From assembly GCF_039534915.1 (NCBI RefSeq), contig NZ_BAAAWE010000001.1, positions 806,001-870,000 of the forward strand: 64,000 nucleotides of DNA, written 5' to 3'. The position numbers and the translations under genes were made by a program. Below are positions 49,234 through 57,823 of this stretch, piece by piece. The notes under the pieces were generated by a model that was not told the DNA's origin, ran no database searches, and saw only the letters and a program-made list of their open reading frames with translations. The DNA comes from Streptomyces roseofulvus (GTDB taxonomy: Bacteria; Actinomycetota; Actinomycetes; Streptomycetales; Streptomycetaceae). Position 1 is the first letter of the stretch. Every line of letters starts with the position of its first letter.

Positions 49234-52032
49234 TCAGTCGAAGGGGATCACCACGACGGAGTCGGCCGTGCCCGTCCTGACCGTGGACGGGCCGTTGCCG
49301 ATGGCGCTCCACAGTTCCACGCGGACGGTGCCGCCGCGCAGGTCGCCGAGGGTGCCGGTGGCGGACTTCAGGCCGCGGGTCTGGTCGTAGCGCTCCCAGC
49401 CGGTCACCGGGTCGGTGGCGAAGTAGTGGTAGGTCTCGGTGCGTTCGAAGGTGCCGTCGCCGGTCAGGTCGTAGCTGACCCGGACCTGCTGGCCGAGGCC
49501 CACGGTGGTGCCCGCGTCCACCGCGAGGCGGAAGGCGGTGGCGGCGCCCGGGGTGAGCGTGCCGGTGACGTTCCGCGCCTCGTAGACGAGCGGCTGGTAC
49601 GGGGTGCCGTCGTGGTTGGCGCCGCCGGCGGAGGCGATCGTGTCGGTGCCGGCGGTGGTGTCGGTGGCGGTGGTCAGCTGGCCGCCGCTCTTGAGCCGGA
49701 AGGTGTCGCCGGTGCTTGGTTCGGGGCAGGCCGGTCCGCCGGGCTGGCCGCAGGGAATGCTGCCGGTTCCCTTGCCAGTGGCGGTGGAACGGGCCGGTAC
49801 GGTCAGGGACTTGCCGTCGGAGAAGGTGACGGTGACCGGCGCGGAGCCGTGGTTGTGGGCGGCGTAGGTCCGCTCGGTGCCCTTCAGGAAGACGGCCGAG
49901 GTGGGGATCGAGCCGGTGACGGACGCGTCGGGTGCGCCGAGCGCGTCCAGGGTGGTCAGCCAGTGGTAGGTGTGGGCGCGGGACTCACCCGCCTCGGGCG
50001 TGTAGGAGCCGCCGACGGCGTCGAAGCGGGCCTTGGCGCGGGCGGGTTCGGCGAGCGACTCGAACTCCCAGAGGATGTCGCGCCACTCGACGGCGGGGCC
50101 GCCGTTCTCGCGCTCCATCTCGGCCAGGTTGCGCCGGATCGCGCCCGGATAGGCACCCATGTGCAGCGCGTTGCCGGAGGTCACCGGGAGGGTGTTGATG
50201 CCGTGGATCTCCTCCGGGTTCGCCGTCCACCAGGTGGAGTAGGCGCCGCCGCTGCCCCAGACCATGCCGACGGTGTCGTGGCCGAAGGAGCCGGGGAAGA
50301 CCTGCTGGTCGGCGTCGAACCAGTACTGGCCGATGGCGTCGGACTCGGTGGCGAGGAGGTAGCCGCCGAGGTCGCGGAGGGTGGTGTCGCCGGTGGCGGA
50401 GCCCCACAGGACGAGCGCGGCGCTCAGGTTGGTGGACTCGGAGGAGGACTCCTGGTTGTTGCCGGCCGCGAAGCCGGAGTGGCCGGAGGCCCAGCTGTGG
50501 CCGGCGTAGACGTCGAAGCCGCGCAGGAACGGGAAGGCCGTGTCGGTGCGGCTGGGGTTGGCGACGTCGCGGACCAGGGTCTTGACCATGCCGCCCCAGG
50601 CGGAGTCGGCGGCCCACGCCTGGTCGTACTGGGCGACGATCGCGGCGGCGTACACGTAGTAGCCGTAGTGGAAGTGGTGGTCGTTGAGCTCGGTGTCGCT
50701 GCCGTAGGAGGCCGGGTAGCCGGTCAGGGTCTTCCAGGTGCGGTCGTACGAGAACTCGTTCGCGCCGCCGGCGGTGAACCAGTCCTGGAGCCGGCCCTTG
50801 AGCAGGCCGAGCAGCCGGTCGCGCAGCGCGGTGTCGCCGAGCTGCTCGGCGAGCGGCACGAGCTGGGCGAGCTTGCCGAGGGCCTTGCCGGTCCAGTACG
50901 TGTCGGTGGCGCCGGAGAACGGGTCGGCGGCGTTCACCACCTCGTTGAGGTAGGTGCGCAGCCGCGCCTGGTCGACCGCACCGGAGGCGGGCAGCCCGGG
51001 CAGGACGGCGGCCTGCCTGCGGCTGGTGGTGAAGGTCCGGCCCTCGCGGACCTTCATGGTGCCGCGCGGGGAGACGTAGGTGTACGGGGTGAGGGCGTCC
51101 GTGGTGTTGAGCCACTGGTGGCGGTAGAGCGCCTGGAGGGTGCCGGTCTCGGTGCCCTCCTTCGCCTCGGTGGTGAGGGCGTAGGTGGCGTTGATCCGGC
51201 CGCCCGAGGACGCCCAGCTGACGCGGGAGCCGGTGACGAAGCTGAAGGCGTACCTGCGGAAGGTGGCGAGCGCGTCGGTGGAGGGCAGGACGGCGACGGA
51301 GAAGTAGTCCTTGCCTCCGAGGCCGGCGGTCACGGTCGTGCCGGAGACGTTCCAGTCGGTGCCCGAGGGCGAGAAGAGGGCGTAGTGGTGGCCGGCGACG
51401 GTGATGCCGAGGACGTTGCCCTGGTCGGCGAAGACGGTGGGGGTGGACGCCGTGGTGATGCGGGCGTCGCCGCCGGTGCCCTTGGCGTACACGAAGGGCA
51501 TGCCGTGGCCGATGGTGGTGCGCAGGGTGCGGGCGCCGTCGGACCAGAGGGGGGTGACGGTCCAGTCGGACCAGTCGTCGGCCTTGGCGTCGGGCGAGTT
51601 GAGCCCGGTGAGGCCGAGGGTGAGGTCGGCCTTGTGGGCGAACTCGTACTGCCGTCCGTCGCCGACGATCGCGGGCGTGGTGGGGTAGCCGATCTGGAGG
51701 CCGCCGGCGACGGCCTGGTAGGTGAGGGGGTGCCCGTACATGGGGGTGGAGTACGGGTTGTCGCCGTAGCGCTGGAAGGCGAGCGACGACCACCAGTCGT
51801 TGGTGGGGACCGGCCGGTCCTTGGCGGCGGCGGTCACCTTGGGGGTGACGGGGGTGCCGGTGTTCGTGGTGGGGCCGGAGGTTCCGGCGGGGCGGGTGTC
51901 GGAGTACCCGCCGGCGCCCACGGGGACGGTGGCGGCGGAGGCGGGCCCGGCCGTGGCCGGTACGAGACCGGCGGCGGCCAGGGCGGCGGCGAGGACCAGC
52001 GACGCGGCCGGTCGGGAGCGGGGAGCTGACAC
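49234..52032 (-). CDS. Secreted GH81 endo-beta-1,3-glucanase with C-terminal binding-type module
   Basis: Secreted hydrolase of 932 residues that cleaves internal beta-1,3-glucosidic bonds in laminarin, curdlan or fungal wall glucan. The signal peptide ends at GPASAA (about residue 33). The GH81 domain (about 50-700) begins with PVPTNDWWSSLAFQRYGDNPYSTPMYGHPL; TELNDHHFHYGYYVYAAA and AAGNNQESSSESTNLSAALVLWG carry the catalytic Asp/Glu region. Residues about 780-932 form a beta-rich module (TFRLKSGGQLTTA... VSYDLTGDGTFERTETYHYF) probably binding carbohydrate. The GTG at 52032 is preferred, with GAGGTG eight bases upstream; an in-frame GTG three codons earlier exists. A LacI operator lies at its promoter. 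Confidence 0.95.
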   Translation of the reverse strand: MSAPRSRPAASLVLAAALAAAGLVPATAGPASAATVPVGAGGYSDTRPAGTSGPTTNTGTPVTPKVTAAAKDRPVPTNDWWSSLAFQRYGDNPYSTPMYGHPLTYQAVAGGLQIGYPTTPAIVGDGRQYEFAHKADLTLGLTGLNSPDAKADDWSDWTVTPLWSDGARTLRTTIGHGMPFVYAKGTGGDARITTASTPTVFADQGNVLGITVAGHHYALFSPSGTDWNVSGTTVTAGLGGKDYFSVAVLPSTDALATFRRYAFSFVTGSRVSWASSGGRINATYALTTEAKEGTETGTLQALYRHQWLNTTDALTPYTYVSPRGTMKVREGRTFTTSRRQAAVLPGLPASGAVDQARLRTYLNEVVNAADPFSGATDTYWTGKALGKLAQLVPLAEQLGDTALRDRLLGLLKGRLQDWFTAGGANEFSYDRTWKTLTGYPASYGSDTELNDHHFHYGYYVYAAAIVAQYDQAWAADSAWGGMVKTLVRDVANPSRTDTAFPFLRGFDVYAGHSWASGHSGFAAGNNQESSSESTNLSAALVLWGSATGDTTLRDLGGYLLATESDAIGQYWFDADQQVFPGSFGHDTVGMVWGSGGAYSTWWTANPEEIHGINTLPVTSGNALHMGAYPGAIRRNLAEMERENGGPAVEWRDILWEFESLAEPARAKARFDAVGGSYTPEAGESRAHTYHWLTTLDALGAPDASVTGSIPTSAVFLKGTERTYAAHNHGSAPVTVTFSDGKSLTVPARSTATGKGTGSIPCGQPGGPACPEPSTGDTFRLKSGGQLTTATDTTAGTDTIASAGGANHDGTPYQPLVYEARNVTGTLTPGAATAFRLAVDAGTTVGLGQQVRVSYDLTGDGTFERTETYHYFATDPVTGWERYDQTRGLKSATGTLGDLRGGTVRVELWSAIGNGPSTVRTGTADSVVVIPFD

Positions 52033-52103
52033 GTACAGCACCTCGTTGGCTCGAAGGGGGGTTCGTGGGGGTTCATGAGTTTCGTCCGTCGGCTCGACGG
52101 AGC

Positions 52104-52119
52104 CTGAGAGCGCTCTCAG
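52104..52119. promoter_or_regulatory. LacI operator B (GH81 promoter)
   Basis: Perfect 16-bp palindrome CTGAGAGCGCTCTCAG. It lies immediately downstream of a leftward promoter (-35 TTGACG at 52152-52157, -10 TACGTT at 52128-52133, 18-bp spacing), covering about +2 to +17. Confidence 0.8.
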
Positions 52120-52127
52120 CAGTGCGC

Positions 52128-52157
52128 AACGTAAAACTCCCGAAACCTGAGCGTCAA
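52128..52157 (-). promoter_or_regulatory. Leftward promoter of the GH81 glucanase gene
   Basis: -35 TTGACG (52152-52157) and -10 TACGTT (52128-52133) spaced by 18 bp. The predicted start is near 52121, directly at operator B. Confidence 0.6.
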
Positions 52158-52234
52158 GAGAAGGGACACGAAGCCGAGTTGAGGCGACAGCTCCGTAGGA
52201 ACCCTTCGATTCGGAGCCGTTACGCCTTCGAGTC

Positions 52235-52264
52235 TTGACGGGAACGGGAGAGTCGGGGCACGCT
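52235..52264 (+). promoter_or_regulatory. Rightward promoter of the glucan transporter operon
   Basis: -35 TTGACG (52235-52240) and a weaker -10 CACGCT (52259-52264) spaced by 18 bp. The predicted start is near 52271, just before operator C. Confidence 0.55.
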
Positions 52265-52274
52265 CCAGACCGTC

Positions 52275-52292
52275 CTTGAGAGCGCTCTCAAG
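52275..52292. promoter_or_regulatory. LacI operator C (transporter operon promoter)
   Basis: Perfect 18-bp palindrome CTTGAGAGCGCTCTCAAG, 83 bp upstream of the binding-protein ATG and immediately downstream of the presumed transcription start. It shares a 14-bp core with operator B. Confidence 0.8.
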
Positions 52293-52374
52293 CGTCCCTC
52301 CGGTCTCTCCGGGAGGACCCGGAGCCGTCCCTCGCCCCTCCCCCGATCCGTCCCGATGCCAAGGGAGCCCGTCC

Positions 52375-53679
52375 ATGCCCATCACCCGAGCCGCCACCCA
52401 GGCCGCCCTCCGCCTCGGAGCGGTCGCGCTCGCCGGTTCCCTGCTCGCCGCCTGCGGATCCGGCTCCACCGGCACCGCCTCCGACAAGCCGGGCGGCGAG
52501 GTCACGATCACCGTCGACCTCTTCGGCTCCTTCGGCTACAAGGAGGCCGGGCTCTACGCCGAGTACGAGAAGCTCCACCCCGGCGTCACCATCAAGCAGA
52601 CCGACACGGAGGACGAGGCCGACTACTGGAAGTCGCTCCAGACCCGGCTCGCCGGCGGCGGCGGCCTCGCCGACGTCCAGGGCATCGAGGTCGGCCGGAT
52701 CGCCTCCGTCACCCAGCAGCAGGCCGACCGCTTCGAGGACCTGCGGAAGTACGGCGCCGACGGACTGAAGAGCCAGTTCGCCGACGCCAAGTGGGCCGCC
52801 GCCACCGGGAAGAACGGCGAGGTCCTCGGCCTCGGCACCGACGTCGGCCCCGAGGCGATGTGCTACCGCACCGACCTGTTCAAGCAGGCCGGACTCCCCA
52901 CCGACCGCGCCGAACTGGCCAAGCGCTGGTCCACCTGGGACGGCTACCTGGAGCTCGGCAAGCAGTACAAGGCCAAGGCGCCCGCCAAGAGTGCCTGGCT
53001 GGACAGCGTCGGCAGCCTCTTCTCGATCATGATCGGGCAGGAGAAGGAGCGCTACTACGACGCCTCCGGCGCCCTGATCTGGGAGACCAACCCGGCCCTG
53101 AAGACCGCCTGGGAGACCTCCGTCAAGGCGAGCGACGCCGGCCTCAGCGCCAAGCTCGACCAGTGGTCGCCGCAGTGGAACCAGGCGTTCGCCGCCGGAT
53201 CCTTCGCCACCATCCCCTGCCCCGCGTGGATGCTCGGCTACATCAAGGGCCAGGCCGGCGACGGCGGCAAGGGCAAGTGGGACATCGCCGCGCTGCCCGG
53301 CGGCGCGGGCAACTGGGGCGGCTCGTACCTCGCGGTGCCGCGCGCCGCACAGCACAAGAAGGAGGCGTACGAGCTGATCAAGTGGCTCACCGCCCCCGAG
53401 CAGCAGGCCAAGATCTTCGCCAAGCAGGGCAACTTCCCCTCCTCCACGGGCGCCATCGCCGAGGTCGCGGACACCACGGACCCGTACTTCTCCGGCGCGC
53501 CCATCGGCAAGATCTTCGGCGACGCGGCCAAGGCGGCCCCGGTCCAGGTCCTCGGCATCCACGACCAGAACATCAACCAGCAGATCACCAACGCGCTGAG
53601 CGAGGTCGAACGCAAGGGCCTGGCCCCGGAGAAGGCCTGGGAGAACGCGAAGAAGGGCGTCGCGAACACCCTCGGCTGA
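52375..53679 (+). CDS. Oligosaccharide ABC importer binding lipoprotein (beta-glucan locus)
   Basis: Lipid-anchored receptor of 434 residues. The lipobox LAGSLLAAC places the modified Cys near residue 26. The family 1 fold is clear: VTITVDLFGSFGYKEAGLYAEYEKLHPGVTIKQTDTEDEADYW, GLADVQGIEVGRIASVTQ, VLGLGTDVGPEAMCYRTDLFKQAGL and a C-terminal lobe with PCPAWMLGYIKGQAG. This resembles cello- or laminari-oligosaccharide receptors of the CebE type. Being under the same operator as GH81, it probably imports laminari-oligosaccharides. The ATG at 52375 follows AAGGGAG. It is followed by an 822-bp spacer before its permeases. Confidence 0.93.
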   Translation: MPITRAATQAALRLGAVALAGSLLAACGSGSTGTASDKPGGEVTITVDLFGSFGYKEAGLYAEYEKLHPGVTIKQTDTEDEADYWKSLQTRLAGGGGLADVQGIEVGRIASVTQQQADRFEDLRKYGADGLKSQFADAKWAAATGKNGEVLGLGTDVGPEAMCYRTDLFKQAGLPTDRAELAKRWSTWDGYLELGKQYKAKAPAKSAWLDSVGSLFSIMIGQEKERYYDASGALIWETNPALKTAWETSVKASDAGLSAKLDQWSPQWNQAFAAGSFATIPCPAWMLGYIKGQAGDGGKGKWDIAALPGGAGNWGGSYLAVPRAAQHKKEAYELIKWLTAPEQQAKIFAKQGNFPSSTGAIAEVADTTDPYFSGAPIGKIFGDAAKAAPVQVLGIHDQNINQQITNALSEVERKGLAPEKAWENAKKGVANTLG

Positions 53680-54501
53680 CCCCGGCCCCTGGCGGGACCC
53701 GCCTCCGCGGGGCGCCCGCGCGCCGACGGGCGTGACGACCGGTCGCCGCCGTAGCGGCGGGTGGTGCTCCGACGGGCCTCGCCGGGGCCTGGTGAGCCTG
53801 GGCCGGTGCGGCCCCGGCCGACGGGATCCGGTCCTGCGGGACCGGGCCCTGCGGGGCTTGGTCCGGCGGACCCGGTCCGACGGCCTCCGGCCCCGCCGGA
53901 TCCCCGCTCGGCGGGCTTCGCCCCACTGGGCCGGGCTTCGGCGGGCACCCGGACGGACCGTCCCGGTCGCCCCGGACCGGCCGGTGACGATCCGGCACGG
54001 CCGGTCCGTCATCGGCCGGAGCGGGACCGGTGGGACCGGCCCTCGCGGAACCGGTCCGGCGACCCCGGCCTGTTCGGGGCCGATCCGGTGACCCCGATCG
54101 GGTCGGGCCCCGGCCCGGCAGCACAGGCCGGTGCCGGCGGCCCGTCCAGGACCCGTTCGGGAACACGGCCCGCCCAGGCGGGTCCCGGTGGACCCGACCC
54201 GACCAGGATCCGCCCCGACGGAACCGTCCGCGCAAGCCCCGGTCCAGGTGGCCCGGTCCGCGCCGGACCGGCTCCGGCTCGGCTCGGACCCGGGCCACCC
54301 GAGCCCGGCAGGCGGCCCGACCGGTCCGGGCCCGGGCACTCCACCGCCCGGACCAGGCCCCGGCGCCACACCGCCCGTCCCGAACCCCGGCGCCGAAGGC
54401 CCGGCCCGTCCCGGCCGGGGCGGCTCCCCCCGCCCCGGCCGTCCCCCCTCCGCACTCCTCCCTACCTTTCCTCCCGTGACCGTCTCCCGAAGGGCCGCAC
54501 C
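53680..54501. other. 822-bp unexplained GC-rich spacer inside the transporter operon
   Basis: Lies between the binding-protein gene and its first permease. Very high GC content leaves most frames open, but their products are low-complexity Pro/Gly/Arg proteins with no recognisable domain or ribosome binding site. The DNA is dense in interrupted inverted repeats built on CCGG, GGTCC and GGACC (for example around 53990-54110 and 54190-54310), so the transcript would be heavily structured. It might protect the upstream mRNA or reduce permease expression. I see no terminator with a T-tract. Confidence 0.5.
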
Positions 54502-55449
54502 GTGACCCTCACCGCTTCGGCGAAAGCCGTCAGCGTCCCGCGCCAGCCGGTCCTCCGGCGGGCTTGGCGCGCCGTGTCGCCGTACACGTACGTCGCCCCG
54601 TTCTTCACCCTCTTCGCCGCGTTCGGGCTCTTCCCGCTGGTCTACACGGCGTACGTCTCGCTCCACCGGGTCGAGCTCCAGGACCCCGGCGCCATGGAGT
54701 GGCGCGGGCTGGGCAACTACACCGCCCTGTTCGGCGACGAGTTCTTCTGGACCGCGCTGCGCAACACCTTCACCATCGGCGTCCTGTCCACCGTCCCCCA
54801 GCTGGTGATGGCCCTCGCGCTGGCCCATCTGCTCAACCACCGGCTGCGCGGCCGGACCTTCCTGCGGACGGCGATGCTGCTGCCGTACGCCACCTCGGTC
54901 GCCGCCGCCACCCTCGTCTTCGCCCAGCTCTTCGGCCGCGACTTCGGACTCTTCAACTACGTCCTCGGCCTGGTCGGCGTCGGTCCGATCGACTGGCAGT
55001 CGGGCACCCTGACCTCCCAGATCGCCGTCTCCACCATCGTCGTGTGGCGGTGGACCGGCTACAACGCGCTCATCTACCTCGCCGGCATGCAGTCCATCCC
55101 GTCCGAGCTGTACGAGGCGGCCGAGATGGACGGCGCCTCCCGGTGGCGGCAGTTCTTCCACGTGACGCTGCCGGGGCTGCGCCCGACCATCCTCTTCACC
55201 GTCGTCGTGTCGACGATCGGCGCCACCCAGCTCTTCGGCGAGCCGCTGCTCTTCGAGGGCTCCATGTCGGGCGGCATCTCGCACCAGTACCAGACCCTCG
55301 GCCTGTACATGTACGAGCAGGGCTGGGGCTTCTTCCACCTGGGCCGGGCGGCCGCGATCGCCTGGGTGATGTTCCTGCTGATCCTGGTGCTCGTCGGGGT
55401 CAACGCCCTGATCGCGCGCCGCCGTTCCCGCAAGGAGGCCGGCCGATGA
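54502..55449 (+). CDS. Oligosaccharide ABC permease 1 (MalF type)
   Basis: Membrane subunit of 315 residues with six predicted helices, beginning [24 protein letters not shown]. The EAA loop is [43 protein letters not shown] and a C-terminal [18 protein letters not shown] complete the CebF-like pattern. It forms the pore with the next permease; the ATPase is encoded elsewhere. The GTG follows GAAGGG. Its stop overlaps the next start as ATGA. Confidence 0.94.
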   Translation: MTLTASAKAVSVPRQPVLRRAWRAVSPYTYVAPFFTLFAAFGLFPLVYTAYVSLHRVELQDPGAMEWRGLGNYTALFGDEFFWTALRNTFTIGVLSTVPQLVMALALAHLLNHRLRGRTFLRTAMLLPYATSVAAATLVFAQLFGRDFGLFNYVLGLVGVGPIDWQSGTLTSQIAVSTIVVWRWTGYNALIYLAGMQSIPSELYEAAEMDGASRWRQFFHVTLPGLRPTILFTVVVSTIGATQLFGEPLLFEGSMSGGISHQYQTLGLYMYEQGWGFFHLGRAAAIAWVMFLLILVLVGVNALIARRRSRKEAGR

Positions 55450-56348
55450 CCGCGCTCGCCGACCCGCCCGCGCCGGTCGTCTCCCCCACGGGACGGCCCC
55501 CCGTCCGCCCCCGCCGGTCGGGCGCCGGACGGACCCTGAAGGCCGGCCCGCTCGCGTACGCGGTGCTGATCCTGGCGGTCCTCGTCTCGGCCTTCCCGTT
55601 CTACTGGACCATCGTCGCGGCCAGCCGCACCAACGCCGACCTGGCCCAGGTGCCTCCGTCCCTGGTGCCCGGACCCCATCTGATCCGGAACTTCGAGGCC
55701 GTCCTCGCCGAGGCGGACATCGGCAAGGCGCTGCTCAACTCCCTGATCGTGTCCGGCTCGATCACCGTGGGCACGGTGCTCTGCTGCACCCTCGCCGGGT
55801 TCGCCTTCGCCAAGCTCCGCTTCCGTGGCCGGGGCGCGCTGCTCGCCGTCACCGTGGGCACGATGATGATCCCGCCGCAGCTCGGCGTCATCCCGCTCTT
55901 CATGCTGATCGCGGAGCTCCAGTGGGTGAACCAGCTCCAGTCGGTGATCCTGCCCGGTCTCGTCTCCGCCTTCGGCGTCTTCTTCATGCGCCAGTACCTG
56001 GTGCAGTCGCTGCCCGACGAACTGATCGAGGCGGCCCGGGTCGACGGCGCCTCCACGGCCCGGATCTTCTGGTCGATCGTCGTGCCGATCGCCCGCCCCG
56101 GCATGGCCGTCCTCGGCCTGCTCACCTTCATGGCCGCCTGGAACGACTTCTTCTGGCCGATCGTGGCGCTCTCCTCGCAGGAGCCGACCGTCCAGGTGGC
56201 GCTCCGCCAGCTCGGCGGCGGATACGTCCACGACCAGTCGGTGATCATGGCCGGCACCCTGCTCGGCACGCTGCCCGTGCTGCTGGTCTTCGGCCTGCTG
56301 GGCCGCCAGATCGTCGGCGGCATCATGCAGGGCGCGGTCAAGGGCTGA
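55446..56348 (+). CDS. Oligosaccharide ABC permease 2 (MalG type)
   Basis: Membrane subunit of 300 residues with six predicted helices. [17 protein letters not shown] and [20 protein letters not shown] lead to the EAA loop [24 protein letters not shown]; the end [32 protein letters not shown] is typical of CebG/MalG. It is translationally coupled to permease 1. The GH1 gene follows after 50 bp, completing the operon. Confidence 0.95.
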   Translation: MTALADPPAPVVSPTGRPPVRPRRSGAGRTLKAGPLAYAVLILAVLVSAFPFYWTIVAASRTNADLAQVPPSLVPGPHLIRNFEAVLAEADIGKALLNSLIVSGSITVGTVLCCTLAGFAFAKLRFRGRGALLAVTVGTMMIPPQLGVIPLFMLIAELQWVNQLQSVILPGLVSAFGVFFMRQYLVQSLPDELIEAARVDGASTARIFWSIVVPIARPGMAVLGLLTFMAAWNDFFWPIVALSSQEPTVQVALRQLGGGYVHDQSVIMAGTLLGTLPVLLVFGLLGRQIVGGIMQGAVKG

Positions 56349-56398
56349 CCCCGCTCCCCGCCCCCTTCCTCCTCCCCTCTCCCTGGAGTTGCCTCCCC

Positions 56399-57799
56399 AT
56401 GACCGCTGTCGACGCCCGCCCCGACGCCCCCGCGACGCTCCGCTTCCCGGAGGGCTTCCGCTGGGGCACCGCCACCGCCGCGTACCAGATCGAGGGCGCG
56501 GCCACGGAGGACGGCCGGACGCCGTCCATCTGGGACACCTTCAGCCGGACGCCGGGCAAGGTCCGCAACGGCGACACCGGCGACATCGCCGCCGACCACT
56601 ACCACCGGGTCCACGAGGACGTGGCCCTGATGCGCGAACTGGGCGTGACGGACTACCGGTTCTCGGTGGCCTGGCCGCGCGTCCAGCCGACCGGGCGCGG
56701 TCCGGCGCTCCAGAAGGGCCTGGACTTCTACCGGCGGCTCTGCGACGAGCTGCGGGAGGCGGGCATCCGGCCGGTGGCGACGCTGTACCACTGGGACCTG
56801 CCACAGGAGCTGGAGGACGCGGGCGGCTGGCCGCGCCGGGAGACCGCCGCGCGGTTCGCCGAGTACGCGGGGATCGTCGCGGACGGGCTGGGCGACCGGG
56901 TCGCGACCTGGACGACGCTCAACGAGCCGTGGTGCGCCGCCTTCCTCGGCTACGGCAACGGCGTGCACGCCCCGGGCCGGACGGACGACGCGGCCGCGCT
57001 GCGCGCCGCGCACCATCTGAACCTGGCGCACGGCTGGGCGGTGGGGGCGCTGCGGGAGCGGCTGCCGGCCGGCGCGGAGGTCTCGCTGACGCTCAACCTG
57101 CACGTGGTGCGGGCGCTGACCGAGTCGGCGGAGGACCGGGACGCGGCGCGCCGGATCGACGCGGTGGCGAACCGCGTCTTCCTGGACCCGGTCTTCCGGG
57201 GCCGGCTGCCGGAGGACCTGGTGCGGGACACGGCCGGCGTGACGGACTGGGCGTTCGTACGGGACGGGGACCTGGCGGCGATCGCGGCGCCGATCGACTC
57301 GCTGGGCCTCAACTACTACTCCCCCACGGTGGTCGCGGCGGGCTCCTCGGAGTCGCCGTCGCCGTGGGCGGGCGCGGAACGGCACGTGCGGTTCCTGCCC
57401 GCGCCGGGTCCCCGGACGGCGATGGACTGGCCGGTGGACGCGGACGGGCTGTACGAGCTGCTGACGCGGCTGCGCGACGAGCTGCCGGACGTGCCGCTGG
57501 TGATCACCGAGAACGGGGCCGCGTACGACGACTACGCGGACCCGTCCGGCCGGGTGCGCGACCCGGAGCGGGTCGCGTACCTGCACGGGCACCTGGCGGC
57601 GGTGCGCCGGGCGATCGAGGACGGCGCGGACGTGCGGGGCTACTTCCTGTGGTCGCTCCTGGACAACTTCGAGTGGGCCTTCGGGTACAGCAAGCGGTTC
57701 GGGATCGTGCACGTGGACTTCGCCAGCCAGCGGCGGACCCTCAAGGACAGCGCCCGCTGGTACGCGGACGTGATCGCGCGCGGCGGGCTGCCGTCCTGA
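56399..57799 (+). CDS. GH1 beta-glucosidase
   Basis: Cytoplasmic retaining glycosidase of 466 residues that releases glucose from imported oligosaccharides. The GH1 N-terminal signature [20 protein letters not shown] is present. The acid/base Glu is in WTTLNEPW and the nucleophile Glu in [37 protein letters not shown] is the aglycone-site signature. No signal peptide is present. As the last gene of the LacI-controlled operon it should hydrolyse laminari-oligosaccharides made by GH81. Confidence 0.96.
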   Translation: MTAVDARPDAPATLRFPEGFRWGTATAAYQIEGAATEDGRTPSIWDTFSRTPGKVRNGDTGDIAADHYHRVHEDVALMRELGVTDYRFSVAWPRVQPTGRGPALQKGLDFYRRLCDELREAGIRPVATLYHWDLPQELEDAGGWPRRETAARFAEYAGIVADGLGDRVATWTTLNEPWCAAFLGYGNGVHAPGRTDDAAALRAAHHLNLAHGWAVGALRERLPAGAEVSLTLNLHVVRALTESAEDRDAARRIDAVANRVFLDPVFRGRLPEDLVRDTAGVTDWAFVRDGDLAAIAAPIDSLGLNYYSPTVVAAGSSESPSPWAGAERHVRFLPAPGPRTAMDWPVDADGLYELLTRLRDELPDVPLVITENGAAYDDYADPSGRVRDPERVAYLHGHLAAVRRAIEDGADVRGYFLWSLLDNFEWAFGYSKRFGIVHVDFASQRRTLKDSARWYADVIARGGLPS

Positions 57800-57823
57800 C
57801 CGGCCGGGCCGTCCGCCCGCCGG

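Noticed and set aside
48085..52292. The three GAGAGCGCTCTC palindromes considered as restriction or recombination sites.
   Set aside because: Their placement at promoters of one functional locus beside a LacI gene fits operators far better.
53761..54501. In-frame N-terminal extension of permease 1 into the 822-bp spacer, and a separate frame (54131-54505) whose TGA overlaps the permease GTG.
   Set aside because: Both products are Pro/Gly/Arg low-complexity without a ribosome binding site. The GTG at 54502 has GAAGGG and a normal MalF-type start. The GTGA overlap is probably chance.
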